A program made the translations under genes and the position numbers. The notes under the pieces were generated by a model. It ran no database searches. It was not told the DNA's origin and saw nothing but the letters and a program-made list of their open reading frames with translations. Shown piece after piece: positions 40,916-50,173 of a stretch of DNA of 55,206 bases. Source of the DNA: Noviherbaspirillum denitrificans (GTDB lineage Bacteria; Pseudomonadota; Gammaproteobacteria; Burkholderiales; Burkholderiaceae_D); the NCBI RefSeq assembly GCF_002211445.1, contig NZ_LSTO01000005.1:1-55206 (forward strand). Reading direction: 5' to 3'. Position 1 is the first letter of the stretch. Every line of letters begins with the position of its first letter.

Positions 40916-41862
40916 TTCAGCCCTTCCCTGAAGTGTTTGCGCGGGTTGAAGTCCGAAGCGGCGGCAAGCTGCTCATAGAGTTCCTGTTCGCGTTTGCCGG
41001 CCTTCCTGGGCACCTCTATCCGTGCCACCGCGTACAGATCGCCGGCGCCGCCGCCCGGCGTCGGCAGCCCGCGCCGGGCCAGGCGCAGGCGCTGGCCGGA
41101 CGACGTGCCCGGCTTGATGTTGAGTTCGACGGGGCCGCCCGGGGTCGGAATCTCGACCGCGCCGCCCAGCACGCCTTCCCATGGCGTGAGAGGGAGATCG
41201 AGATACAGGTCGCGCCCGCTCACCCGGTACAGCGGGTGCGGCGCGATGTGCAGGACGATGTACAGGTCGCCGGGTCTGCCACCGTCGCGGCCCGGTCCGC
41301 CCTTGCCCGCCAGCCGCAGCCGCTGTCCCTCCGTCGCGCCTTTGGGAATGGTGACGCGGAAAGTACGCGGCACCCGGTGCGGCAGGCCATGCTCGTCGTA
41401 TTCAGGCAGTTCGACCGTGACATCGGTGTCGCCGCCGCTGTAGATTTTTTCCAGCGGGACCGCGACGGTCACTTCATAGTCCTCGCCGGATATCGGGAAA
41501 CCTGCCCGCCTGCGGCCGCGCGCGTCACCATGGCCGCCCGCCCTGAACGCATTCAGGATGTCGGCCAGATCCACATCGTCAAAGGTCGAAGCGCCAGCGC
41601 CGTAGCGTTGCTGCCATTCGGGCGGCGCGTTGAACTCCTCTCCGGCCGGATGCCTGCCCAGATTGTCATATTCCCGCCGCTTTTCGGGATCCTTCAGCGT
41701 GGCGTAGGCTTCCGCGACTTCCTTGAATTTCTCTTCGGCCTTGGGCTCCTTGGAAACATCCGGATGATAGCGGTGCGCAAGCTTGCGGTACGCCTTCTTG
41801 ATATCGTCATCGGATGCAGTCCGATCGACACCCAACGCCTGGTAATAGTCTTTGTATTTCAT
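40912..41862 (-). CDS. cbpA: CbpA-type DnaJ co-chaperone
   Basis: J-domain protein of 316 residues that hands clients to DnaK. The J-domain (1-70) has the HPD motif at 33-35 ([10 protein letters not shown]). A short linker with little Gly/Phe follows, then the two C-terminal client domains ([20 protein letters not shown] and [19 protein letters not shown]). There is no zinc finger, so it is class B. The ATG at 41862 places the J-domain at the N-terminus. It is 10 kb from a grpE-dnaK pair that could be its partner. Confidence 0.93.
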   Translation of the reverse strand: MKYKDYYQALGVDRTASDDDIKKAYRKLAHRYHPDVSKEPKAEEKFKEVAEAYATLKDPEKRREYDNLGRHPAGEEFNAPPEWQQRYGAGASTFDDVDLADILNAFRAGGHGDARGRRRAGFPISGEDYEVTVAVPLEKIYSGGDTDVTVELPEYDEHGLPHRVPRTFRVTIPKGATEGQRLRLAGKGGPGRDGGRPGDLYIVLHIAPHPLYRVSGRDLYLDLPLTPWEGVLGGAVEIPTPGGPVELNIKPGTSSGQRLRLARRGLPTPGGGAGDLYAVARIEVPRKAGKREQELYEQLAAASDFNPRKHFREGLK

Positions 41863-42036
41863 TGAATACCAGCATGGAAGCACAAGAAGACACGTTAAAC
41901 GTTAGGCCGGACTTCCGTGTATGAGTTCGCTGAAAACAAGCCTTTCGGAGGACGGCGGAGATGCGGCACGCCACGCCGGACCGGCATGATTTTCGCGTCA
42001 GATTCAGCCACCATCTACATGAAAGGAAGCAGCATC

Positions 42037-42486
42037 ATGGCACTGATGAGCATACCCAAGTTCGAACGCCTTTTTCGTGAAGCCGGGAGCCTCGATGTCG
42101 ACAAGGAAGACTTGCGGCGCTACGAAGAATTCATCGCCCACAAGACGCATGACCTGCTGTTGCTGGGCCAGGCCCATGCCAGGGCAAACGGCCGCGACGT
42201 CATTGAACCGTTCGACCTGCCGGTCACGAAAGGATTGCAGGAGAACATGCACGCCTTCCGCGACATCAACGAGGACATCGACCTGGAGGGGATTCTCGAC
42301 CAGATGACGCCGCTGCCGCCGCTCGACCTCGAGTACAGTGACGACATGCGCGCCAAACTGCCGGAGGTCGCCGGCGGCCTCAGCGTCGCGCTCGCGCATA
42401 GCCTGAAGATTGTCGAGCCGAAGTTGAAAAATCCGGCGCCGGAGCATTGGGACCGCGCGTTTCGCCTGTTCGACGAACTGATGTGA
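42037..42486 (+). CDS. DUF1931 protein with predicted double histone fold
   Basis: The 149-residue protein belongs to the DUF1931 family; the solved Aquifex member forms two histone folds in one chain. Here the first unit contains IPKFERLFREAG, VDKEDLRRYEEFIAHKTHDL and ARANGRDVIEPFDLPVTKGL, which matches the helix-loop-helix with the R-D pair of histone folds. The second covers about 95-149. The ATG at 42037 is chosen for its AAAGGAAG site; the frame upstream is not conserved in character. It probably binds DNA or compacts chromatin, or mediates protein contacts; its target is unknown. Divergent from cbpA. Confidence 0.85.
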   Translation: MALMSIPKFERLFREAGSLDVDKEDLRRYEEFIAHKTHDLLLLGQAHARANGRDVIEPFDLPVTKGLQENMHAFRDINEDIDLEGILDQMTPLPPLDLEYSDDMRAKLPEVAGGLSVALAHSLKIVEPKLKNPAPEHWDRAFRLFDELM

Positions 42487-42539
42487 GTGCAGTGAGCACA
42501 ATCCGGACGCCGCTATCCGGCGTCCGGACCCAAAAGCCA

Positions 42540-42812
42540 TTACTCCGCCAATTCTCCGGCCACGACTCTATCCACGTAACACCAGACCCAGGATTCACCC
42601 GCCTCGATGGACCGCACCAGCGGATGGCCCGAGGTGATGAAATGTTTGCTGGCATGCCTGTTAGGCGATGAATCGCAGCATCCTACATGTCCGCATGAAA
42701 GGCACAGCCGCAAATGCACCCAGCTGCTGCCAGTCTTGACGCAGTCTTCGCAGACATGCTTGTCGGTATCGGTGATCCTGATCTGGTCGAGATGAGCGCA
42801 TTCCTGTGCCAT
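42540..42812 (-). CDS. UBP-type zinc-finger protein
   Basis: The 90-residue protein has the zinc pattern CAHLDQI, CEDCVKTGSSWVHLRLCLSC, GHVGCCDSS, RHASKHFITSGHPL, as in ubiquitin-specific protease zinc fingers. In bacteria this stand-alone domain is usually found beside or fused to thioredoxin-reductase-like flavoproteins, as here: it follows one after 35 bp on the same strand. The ATG at 42812 has a GGAG site. Its bacterial ligand is not known. Confidence 0.9.
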   Translation of the reverse strand: MAQECAHLDQIRITDTDKHVCEDCVKTGSSWVHLRLCLSCGHVGCCDSSPNRHASKHFITSGHPLVRSIEAGESWVWCYVDRVVAGELAE

Positions 42813-42847
42813 TGCAATCTCCGGGAGTGGCGGCCAACGGGGGCCGT

Positions 42848-44119
42848 TCAGCAATTCGACAAATATCGATGCACCAGTGCTACCGCCATGGCTCCTTCGC
42901 CTACGGCGGATGCACACCGTTTCACCGATCCGTGGCGCACGTCCCCGGCGGCAAACACCCCCGGGACATTGGTTTCCAGGTGATACGGTTCGCGGTCCAG
43001 CTGCCAGTTGGCCGGCCGCTCACCACCGTGCAGCAGATCCGGCCCGGTGAGGAGATAGCCTGCGCTGTCACGTTTGATGCCGACTTCGGTCGCCCACTCC
43101 GTCTGCGGCACGCCGCCGATGCACACGAACAGCCAACGGGTTGGAACCTTGTATTCGCGGTTGTCCTTGCGGTCGGCTAACGTAATTTCCTCCAGCACCT
43201 CCCCGCCGTGCAAGGCAACCACCTCGGTGCGCGGCAGCACGAAGATATTCGGTGTGGAACAAATGCGGTCGATCAGGTATTGCGACAGCGTGCTCTTGAG
43301 CGAATCGCCTCGGATTGCGATGCAGATGCGCCGGGCGAATTGCGCGAAGTACATCGCGGCTTGGCCTGCCGAATTGCCGCCGCCCACGATATAGATGTCC
43401 TCGTCCCTGGTCAGCGTCGCTTCGCTGGCACCGGCGCCGTAGTACACGCCCGCCCCGAGAAACCTGTCTTCATCGGGCACGCCGAGCCGGCGATATTCGA
43501 CGCCGGTGGCGCAGATCGAGGCATGGGCCACGATCCGGGTGCCGTCCTCCAGATAGCCGATTCCTTTCCCGGGATGGAATTCGGCGCGCACACCCTTGCG
43601 CGCCAGCAGGATTTCGACGCCGAACTTGACCGCCTGGTCGCGTGCACGCGCGAACAGTTCCGCGCCGCTGATCCCCTCGGGAAATCCCAGATAATTTTCG
43701 ATCCTGGAGCTGCTGCCTGCCTGTCCTCCGAGCGCCCAGCGCTCCACGAGCACAGTCTTGAGACCGTCCGCGGCGCCGTAGACCGCCGCGCTAAGCCCGG
43801 CCGGTCCGGCGCCATAGATGGCGACATCGTACTCGGAGCGTGAGGGGCTGGCGAACCATCCCAGTTTCTCGATGATCTGCCGGATGGTCGGACATTCCAG
43901 GCGGCTGCCGTCCGGGAAGACGCAAACCGGCAACCGCGAATCCTTCAGGCTCTGGACCTTCGCCACAGAGCGCGCCGTCTCATCGCTATCGAGCTCGATC
44001 CACTCGAACGAAATACCGCAACGATAAAGAAAATCGCGGATGGCATATCCTTCGGCCGCGCCGCGCCGGCCGCAGACCTTCACGAGCGGAGGTCGATCTG
44101 CTGTGGGTTGTTCCTGCAT
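42848..44119 (-). CDS. Thioredoxin-reductase-like FAD oxidoreductase with N-terminal glutaredoxin-like domain
   Basis: The 423-residue protein has an N-terminal thioredoxin-fold domain (about 10-90; CGRRGAAEGYAIRDFLYRCG) and a TrxR-type flavoprotein part with FAD motif GAGPAG (103-108), NAD(P)H motif YIVGGGNSAG (243-252), and the closing FAAGD motif. Where thioredoxin reductase has the redox CATC, this protein reads VYYGAGASEA, so it cannot pass electrons through a disulfide in the usual way. It probably reduces another acceptor. ATG at 44119 is chosen for AGAGGA; longer frames to 44245 exist. Neighbour of the UBP zinc-finger gene. Confidence 0.85.
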   Translation of the reverse strand: MQEQPTADRPPLVKVCGRRGAAEGYAIRDFLYRCGISFEWIELDSDETARSVAKVQSLKDSRLPVCVFPDGSRLECPTIRQIIEKLGWFASPSRSEYDVAIYGAGPAGLSAAVYGAADGLKTVLVERWALGGQAGSSSRIENYLGFPEGISGAELFARARDQAVKFGVEILLARKGVRAEFHPGKGIGYLEDGTRIVAHASICATGVEYRRLGVPDEDRFLGAGVYYGAGASEATLTRDEDIYIVGGGNSAGQAAMYFAQFARRICIAIRGDSLKSTLSQYLIDRICSTPNIFVLPRTEVVALHGGEVLEEITLADRKDNREYKVPTRWLFVCIGGVPQTEWATEVGIKRDSAGYLLTGPDLLHGGERPANWQLDREPYHLETNVPGVFAAGDVRHGSVKRCASAVGEGAMAVALVHRYLSNC

Positions 44120-44359
44120 ACATTCCTCTGCATATCCGCGTGTAGATACCGCTGGCTTCATCATCCGTATATCCGTGTCTTGCAGGAGCATGGAGCCGCC
44201 GCAAGGCACAAGAAGAATGCAAAATTCGAACCCGGGAGCGGACAAGGTTCGTACAGCACTGCGCCGCGCGTGGGCCGCTCCTGGGTTGGACGCGCCGATG
44301 TTGTCGAGGCACAGTGAAACATCAACGCGCTCAAGCGGACATCGATACCGAATGCCGCC

Positions 44360-45535
44360 TCATATACATCGTTCAAGAATGTCGAGCCCCTGCGCGGCCA
44401 CCGCCCGATCGATGTTCAGCGCCGGCAGCAACAGCAGGCTATCCCCTTCGTTCGCCACCAGCAGTCCTTCGTGCCGGCATTTCGCCTGAACCTCCGCCGC
44501 ATGGCTTTCATCGCCGAAGTCCACGCCGATCGCAAGCCCGGCAATCCTGAAACTTGCCGGTTTCTTGAAAGGCATCGCCATCAATCGCTCCCGGCAATAC
44601 GCGCTTGTCGTGGCGACATCCTTCAGCAAGCGTTGACTATGCCTTGTGATATAACCGAGCGCCGCGATCGCGACGGCGACGCTGCGCGGGTGCCAGCCAT
44701 AAGTGGAATAGAAATGCCCTTTTTCTTCCATGGATTTCGCCACCGGCGCCGTCGCGATCATCGCGCCCATCCCGCCAAGCCCGCCGGTGATCGCTTTGGC
44801 CACGCACATGATGTCCGGTTCGATGTCGAACTGTTCCGACGCGAACAGCGTTCCTGTCCTGCCGAAACCGGTTGCCACTTCGTCCATGATCAGCAGCGTG
44901 CCGGTTCTCCTGCACAGATCCGCGAGGCCGGTCATGAATTCGGGTTCGGGAATGAGCACGCCGAGATTGATGCTGATCGGCTCCATGATGAATGCGGCGA
45001 CATCTCTTTCTTTCAGCAGCGTCTCAACCCGCGCCAGCGATTTCGCATTCAGTGGGGGTTTGATCTTGTAGCAGCGGGTGAGCAGATTCTTGCAGTCTTC
45101 CCGGTATTCCGAGGCGCCGACACTAAGCCCGCCTATGGTATTGCCATGGTAGCTGCCCTCCAATGAGACAAACTTCGACCGGCCGGTGTGCAGCATGGCC
45201 GCCTGCAAGGCAAGGTCGACGGCTTCCGAACCGCCGGTGGCTCGGAAACATTTCTTCAACGAGCCGGGCGACATCGATACCAGAAGCGATGCGAGTTCAT
45301 TCCATGGTGCGTAAGAGTAGCCGGGATACACATAATCGGGGCCTTCAAACAGCGCAGTCGCTTCCAGCAAAACCAGATTGCCCCAGCCAAAATTTCCGAC
45401 ACACCAGCCCATCAGGAAGTCGACATACTGTTTTCCTTCGACGTCGAAAAGATAATTGCCGTCGGTCCTTGCGACCTGAAGGTCCTCAGGACTTTCCCTG
45501 GCGAGAAACTGGCTTTCCTCAGATTTGCTTGCCAT
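44360..45535 (-). CDS. Class III PLP-dependent aminotransferase
   Basis: The 391-residue enzyme has the fold-type I pattern: FRATGGSEAVDLALQAAMLH, SYHGNTIG, LLIMDEVATGFGRTG with Asp218, and CVAKAITGG with the Schiff-base Lys247. It resembles omega-amino-acid or acetylornithine-type transaminases, but the substrate cannot be read from the sequence. ATG at 45535 has a GGAGG site. It stands between signalling and stress genes without other amino-acid genes nearby. Confidence 0.85.
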   Translation of the reverse strand: MASKSEESQFLARESPEDLQVARTDGNYLFDVEGKQYVDFLMGWCVGNFGWGNLVLLEATALFEGPDYVYPGYSYAPWNELASLLVSMSPGSLKKCFRATGGSEAVDLALQAAMLHTGRSKFVSLEGSYHGNTIGGLSVGASEYREDCKNLLTRCYKIKPPLNAKSLARVETLLKERDVAAFIMEPISINLGVLIPEPEFMTGLADLCRRTGTLLIMDEVATGFGRTGTLFASEQFDIEPDIMCVAKAITGGLGGMGAMIATAPVAKSMEEKGHFYSTYGWHPRSVAVAIAALGYITRHSQRLLKDVATTSAYCRERLMAMPFKKPASFRIAGLAIGVDFGDESHAAEVQAKCRHEGLLVANEGDSLLLLPALNIDRAVAAQGLDILERCI

Positions 45536-45578
45536 GCGGTTCCTCCAAAGTGAAATTTCACGGTTGACGAACGGCTAG

Positions 45579-47717
45579 CTACATCTCCGTCTTGCTGCTC
45601 TGGCTGCGGTGCAAAAGGAAATCCGTGGGCGGCTCGCGCAGCAGCGTGGTCAGCTGTTCCGCCGGCAAGGGCCGGCAGAACAAATAACCCTGCACCATGT
45701 CGCAACCGCTGTCGTACAGCCGGGACAGTTGCTCTGCAGTCTCCACGCCTTCAGCAAGAACGCCGAGTTCCAGGCGATGCCCAAGGGTGATGATGCCGTC
45801 TGCAACGGCAAAGCTCCTGGAATCCGTCGAAAGTTCGCGCACGAATGACTTGTCGATCTTCAGCGTATCGATGGGAAACCGCTTCAGGTAGCTCAGGCTT
45901 GAGTAACCCGTGCCGAAGTCGTCCAGTGAAAGATGAATGCCCATCCCTTTAAGGGCGGACATGGTTTCCATTGCCGTCTCAACGTCATCCACGAGCATGG
46001 ATTCGGTCAGCTCCAGTTCCAGCGCATCGGGAGCGAGATCGCAATCATGCAGGATGCGCCCCAGCTGGCCGGTCAGGCTTTTTTGCCGGAACTGCCGTGC
46101 CGACAGATTGATGGCCATGCGCCCGACCGAAATCCCCTCCCGCGACCACACGCCAAACTGGCTGCAGGCCTCGTGCAGCACCCATTCGCTGATCGGGAGG
46201 ATCAAGCCGGTTTCTTCGGCGAGCGGGATGTACCGTGCCGCCGACTTCACCCCTTTTTCCGGATGCCGCCATCGCAGCAATGCCTCCACGCCGCAGATTC
46301 TTCCCGTGGGCAGGCACACTTGCGGCTGATAATAGATGAGCAGTTCCTCGCGCTTTAACGCCCTGCGCAACGCTGTTTCCATCGGCAGGCGGCCGGGGTT
46401 CCTGCTCTCCGAGCTTGAAGAGTAGACGTGCATCGTGTTGCCGCCATGGCGCTTCGACCTGCCGAGCGCGGTGATGGCGCTCTTGAGCAGTTCCTCGGCG
46501 GCATCACCATCCTGCGGATAAGTGGCCATGCCGATACTGCAGCTGATGAAGATCTCCTGCTGCTCGACTGAAATCGCTGCGGCCATCGAGTCGAGTACGC
46601 ATTGGGCCAACGCCGCCGGCACGGCCGCGTCGTCCGGACCGGGCGCGATCACCATCGCAAATTCATCGGCGCTCAGGCGCGCGATCATGTGCACGCCGCG
46701 CGCGCAATCCACGATTCTCCGCGCCGCGTTGCGCAACACCTTGTCGGCGCTGCCATGGCTGAGCGCTTCCTGGACCAGTCTTAACCGGTCCAGGGCGATC
46801 ACCATGACGGTGACGGGCGACCGGGCCGCTTCCGCGCGCACCAGCAACTGCTGCAAATGTTCGCTCAGCAAAGTGCGGTTAGGCAGGCCCGTCAATGCAT
46901 CATAGTGGGTCATGTGATAAATGCGCCTTTCCGCCGCCTTGCGCTCATTGATATCGAGCGCGTGGAAAAAGCAGTATTCTTCGCCGCCGTATTCGATGTA
47001 GCTGGCTGACACGTCGACCGGAATCTCATGCCTGTCCACATGCCTGTACACCGACTCGAACCGCAGCATACCGCGCTGTTTCAGTTCCTCCCAGCGCTCG
47101 GACCACATGGCCGCGGACAACTGGAGGTCGATGTCGGAGATGCGCAGGTTAAGCAAATCATTGCGGTGGTAGCCGAGCAGGCGCGAGCAGGCATTGTTGG
47201 CATACAGGATACGTCCATCGGGAGCCAGCTGAAATATCGCGATTGACGCATTGTCCACGGCGAACTGGGTGACGCACAACGCATGTTCGGCCAGGTTGCG
47301 CTGCGTGATATCGCGCGCCGACGGAATCAGATAGACAACCTCGCCGTGGCGGCCGAATACCGGGTAAAGCGTGAAATCCGCGGTCCGTACCTGCCCCTGC
47401 GCGTTCTGGAAAGGAACTTCGAAGCGGGAAGTCACCCCCTGGGCGCCAGACTGGATCGCGTCGCGCAGCCTTTTCCTCGCTATCTCCGAAAAGCTCCACC
47501 AGGGCGTGGCGTCGAATGGCTTGCCCAGCACGTCTTCCAGTTTGGCTCCCACCGCTTCGAGCGCTGCCCGATTGGCGTAGGTCAGGATGCCGTCAACGGT
47601 CAACAGGCCGACGAACACGGACGGGCCGAGGCTGTCCAGCACATCCCGTAGCTGCTGCTCGTTGCCGAAGCCGGATGCCGGCATTTCCCGCCGGCCTGAG
47701 TCTTCCATGCCGTTCAT
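45579..47717 (-). CDS. PAS-PAS-GGDEF(degenerate)-EAL protein, likely c-di-GMP phosphodiesterase
   Basis: The 712-residue soluble protein has two PAS domains (about 20-140 and 145-260), a GGDEF domain with signature changed to SADEF (349-353), and an EAL domain (445-695) with EAL at 478-480, NLSARQF, ELTESML, DDFGTGYSS and AEGVE. It should degrade c-di-GMP only. The ATG at 47717 directly abuts the stop of trxC (TAAATG), so it is probably translated from the same message and may respond to redox state through PAS; that last point is inference. Confidence 0.92.
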   Translation of the reverse strand: MNGMEDSGRREMPASGFGNEQQLRDVLDSLGPSVFVGLLTVDGILTYANRAALEAVGAKLEDVLGKPFDATPWWSFSEIARKRLRDAIQSGAQGVTSRFEVPFQNAQGQVRTADFTLYPVFGRHGEVVYLIPSARDITQRNLAEHALCVTQFAVDNASIAIFQLAPDGRILYANNACSRLLGYHRNDLLNLRISDIDLQLSAAMWSERWEELKQRGMLRFESVYRHVDRHEIPVDVSASYIEYGGEEYCFFHALDINERKAAERRIYHMTHYDALTGLPNRTLLSEHLQQLLVRAEAARSPVTVMVIALDRLRLVQEALSHGSADKVLRNAARRIVDCARGVHMIARLSADEFAMVIAPGPDDAAVPAALAQCVLDSMAAAISVEQQEIFISCSIGMATYPQDGDAAEELLKSAITALGRSKRHGGNTMHVYSSSSESRNPGRLPMETALRRALKREELLIYYQPQVCLPTGRICGVEALLRWRHPEKGVKSAARYIPLAEETGLILPISEWVLHEACSQFGVWSREGISVGRMAINLSARQFRQKSLTGQLGRILHDCDLAPDALELELTESMLVDDVETAMETMSALKGMGIHLSLDDFGTGYSSLSYLKRFPIDTLKIDKSFVRELSTDSRSFAVADGIITLGHRLELGVLAEGVETAEQLSRLYDSGCDMVQGYLFCRPLPAEQLTTLLREPPTDFLLHRSQSSKTEM

Positions 47718-48167
47718 TTACGCAGGCTGTGTGCGGGCCTGGGACTGCGCCCATGCAATGATGCGCCCGGCATTCATGGCACCGGCCTGGCGCGCGACTT
47801 CACGTCCATTGATGAACAGCGCGAGGGTGGGAATGCTGCGAATGCTGTAACGCGTGGCCAGGTCCTGCGCCTTTTCGGTATCCAGCTTGAGAAGGCGGAA
47901 CCTGGGCTCGAGGCGTTGCGCGGCCTCTTCATACGCAGGCGCCATCGTCAGGCAAGGGCCGCACCACGGCGCCCAGAAATCCACCAGTACCGGGATGTCG
48001 TTGCGCGTGACATGTTTCGTGAAGCCGTCGCGATCGACCTCGACAGGTTTCGCGGTAAAGATGGCGCGCGAACATTTGCCGCAGCTCGGCTGTTCATTCA
48101 GGCGCTCTGCCTGGAGACGGTTCACGGTAGCGCAGTGAGGGCAGACAATGTGTAGAAAGTCGCTCAT
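47718..48167 (-). CDS. trxC: Thioredoxin 2
   Basis: The 149-residue protein has the TrxC layout: an N-terminal zinc site (CPHC at 9-12, CGKC at 29-32) and a thioredoxin domain with WCGPC at 68-72 and the cis-proline motif RSIPTLALFINGREV. It reduces disulfides under oxidative stress. The ATG at 48167 has a GGAGG site. The next gene is a PAS-GGDEF-EAL protein, with its start touching the trxC stop. Confidence 0.93.
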   Translation of the reverse strand: MSDFLHIVCPHCATVNRLQAERLNEQPSCGKCSRAIFTAKPVEVDRDGFTKHVTRNDIPVLVDFWAPWCGPCLTMAPAYEEAAQRLEPRFRLLKLDTEKAQDLATRYSIRSIPTLALFINGREVARQAGAMNAGRIIAWAQSQARTQPA

Positions 48168-48249
48168 TGGAATCCTCCAATAAATTCCTGGCATCCGCTT
48201 CATTGATGCGCCGACAGGTTCGCCGAGGCGGTCGAAGCGCAACAAGCCC

Positions 48250-48315
48250 CGGACCTGAAGGTCCGAAGCTTCGATGCATCTCACCGGCGTGGTCGGCCGA
48301 GTCCACGCCGGTGAG
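48250..48315. other. Two strong hairpins in the gap before trxC
   Basis: CGGACC-TGAA-GGTCCG (48250-48265) and a 13-bp stem CTCACCGGCGTGG with CCACGCCGGTGAG (48280-48292, 48303-48315) lie in the 200-bp gap between the DUF5335 gene and trxC. Neither is followed by a T run in either direction. They might stabilise or process the message, or attenuate read-through. Confidence 0.6.
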
Positions 48316-48367
48316 ACAGGCTGGCGGCCGTTCGCTTGCGCCCCGCAAAGACCCGCATGCCGCGCGA

Positions 48368-48703
48368 TCACGGCGGCGGCAGCATCAACGGATCGCGCAA
48401 TTTGATGATGTGATGGAAGTCGTCGTTATCGATCACCTCCACGCTGCTGAGATCAGCTGCGGTCTGGTCCACGAACACGTCGCGCGGCTTGTGGATCATG
48501 TGATCCAGTCCCTCAAGTACAACTTCGACAATGTCATCTTTCGGATCATAGGTAATGCCCAGCAGAGGCAGCCATTCGGCCTCGATCTGGCTGCCGGTGG
48601 CAAGCGCATCGACTTCGACTTCGGCACGCTTTCCGTCGAGGACTTTCGACATGCTGTCGAAATAGGCATGCCATTTCGGCTTTTCAAGTTTGGATAAGGC
48701 CAT
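48368..48703 (-). CDS. DUF5335 family protein
   Basis: A 111-residue soluble protein with the family features LSKLEKPKWHAYFDSMSKVL, KRAEVEVDALATGSQIEAEW and LGITYDPKDDIVEVVLEGLD. Function unknown; homologues often sit among stress genes. The ATG at 48703 is chosen for its GGAGAG site; the longer frame reaches 48772. Confidence 0.87.
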   Translation of the reverse strand: MALSKLEKPKWHAYFDSMSKVLDGKRAEVEVDALATGSQIEAEWLPLLGITYDPKDDIVEVVLEGLDHMIHKPRDVFVDQTAADLSSVEVIDNDDFHHIIKLRDPLMLPPP

Positions 48704-48781
48704 GAAGTCTCTCCGTTGTCTGAATGACGGGTGGACAGGCATATTAGTCATGCATTGCCGGCGTCCGCCCAAACCTCTAGG

Positions 48782-49384
48782 TCAAGGATGGGCCGCCGCC
48801 ATGCGGCGGTCCGGTATGGTCCGCCTGTCTTTCTCCATCTTCGACGTCCCTTTGGTCTTGGCGCGCAGGCGGAATGCGAACGCAAGAAGCAGGATGCCGC
48901 TGAAGCTCGCATAAAAGCTGATGAGCCAGACGAGCGCCAGCGCCCCCGCATCGGGGAACAGGAAAACCAGAACGCCGAATGCGATCGAAGCGACGCCGTT
49001 CAGGATCAGCAGCCCCTCGTTCCGGATGGTCTTGCGCAAGCGCACTGCCGTAGCGATATCCAGCACACCGGTAATCAATGCATTGGCACCGACCACAAGG
49101 ACCAGGACCATCGCGGTCAGGCCGGGATGGATGGTTGCGACGACACCCGCGCCGATACTGACCAGGCCGACCATCAGCGGCAGCCACCAGTCTTCGTTGC
49201 TTTTCCTGCTTCTTACGGAGCCGACTACGAGTACAGCGCCGGTGAGCAGCGCATAGACGGCAAATATGGTTGCAAATGCCAGCAGCGTCAGGTCGGGCCA
49301 GGCCAGCGCCAGCACGCCGAACAGAATGGCGATCACGCCGCGCAATGCAAGCATGCGCCAGGATCTCGAAAGCATTTCGTTCAT
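48782..49384 (-). CDS. hdeD: HdeD-family acid-resistance membrane protein
   Basis: The 200-residue protein has six membrane helices in three repeated hairpins (ALRGVIAILFGVLALAWPD, MVGLVSIGAGVVATIHPG, LNGVASIAFGVLVFLFPDAG) each ending in a proline-aspartate or similar turn, the HdeD pattern. HdeD contributes to acid resistance at high density in E. coli, and homologues occur in transmissible heat-resistance loci. The ATG at 49384 has a near-perfect AAGGAGGT site. Confidence 0.92.
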   Translation of the reverse strand: MNEMLSRSWRMLALRGVIAILFGVLALAWPDLTLLAFATIFAVYALLTGAVLVVGSVRSRKSNEDWWLPLMVGLVSIGAGVVATIHPGLTAMVLVLVVGANALITGVLDIATAVRLRKTIRNEGLLILNGVASIAFGVLVFLFPDAGALALVWLISFYASFSGILLLAFAFRLRAKTKGTSKMEKDRRTIPDRRMAAAHP

Positions 49385-50173
49385 CCCGATAACCTCCTTC
49401 GTAACAATATTCGCCGACTCGGCTTCCGCCGCGAGGCGGTCCCGGTCAGCCTGCCCTTCGCAATTGATATGCCAACACGGGAAGGCAAGGCACGGCATTT
49501 GCTGGAGTTCTGTACCAGCCGTTTTTCGCCCGCACATGACCACGCGTTTTGATTTGGTGTGAACGCTTCAGTGACCAGTGATGAGGCATGCGACGATCGG
49601 TCACACGGATGCGAAATACTTGGCCACGAGCTTCCGCCGCAGCGGCGAACAACAGTGCTAAGTCGAATCCGCCCTCGTCGGAACACAAGCACACCTGCTC
49701 AAAAATCGCCCCGCTCCGTGTAATGCGTACATTGTTCAGGTACTTTGTTCAAACGGCGATTTGGCGCTTCTCCGCAGGCCGCATGTAGCCTGCAAAAGAT
49801 CGGATCGGTGACACCTGCGCCACGTGTGTTAGTTACAAAGGCGCTGAATATCGTGCGGATTCCTCGACATTTATCGTCGACAGCGAAGGGACGCGATCGG
49901 AACGCCCCGGTCATTGCCAGTTGCGGCACCGCCTTCTGCAAGCGCGGTTTCGTGTCGTCGGCGTCGTCATGCTGTCCCGGTGCCTGTTTTCAAGGCATAC
50001 GAATTGCAGACGCTTGCATGATGCCCTCATACCTGGAATGGCGGCGTGGAGGCCCTTTAGAGGCCAAGCGATAGGAATACGCATCCTGATTTGTCGCCTG
50101 CATGCCTGCACGCATATTCGTGCAAGGGCGTCGTCACTGTCCGAAAGGACAATCCATCGAGAAGGAAATTGCC
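49385..50173. other. Intergenic region, no convincing gene
   Basis: 789 bp between the divergent hdeD and PRC-barrel genes. Open frames in all directions are short and unlike proteins. It probably carries two stress promoters, but I could not assign a sigma-32 type -35/-10 pair. Confidence 0.45.

Noticed and set aside
42848-44119. Genuine thioredoxin reductase (trxB)
   Set aside because: The redox-active CxxC is absent at the expected position, so the name would mislead.
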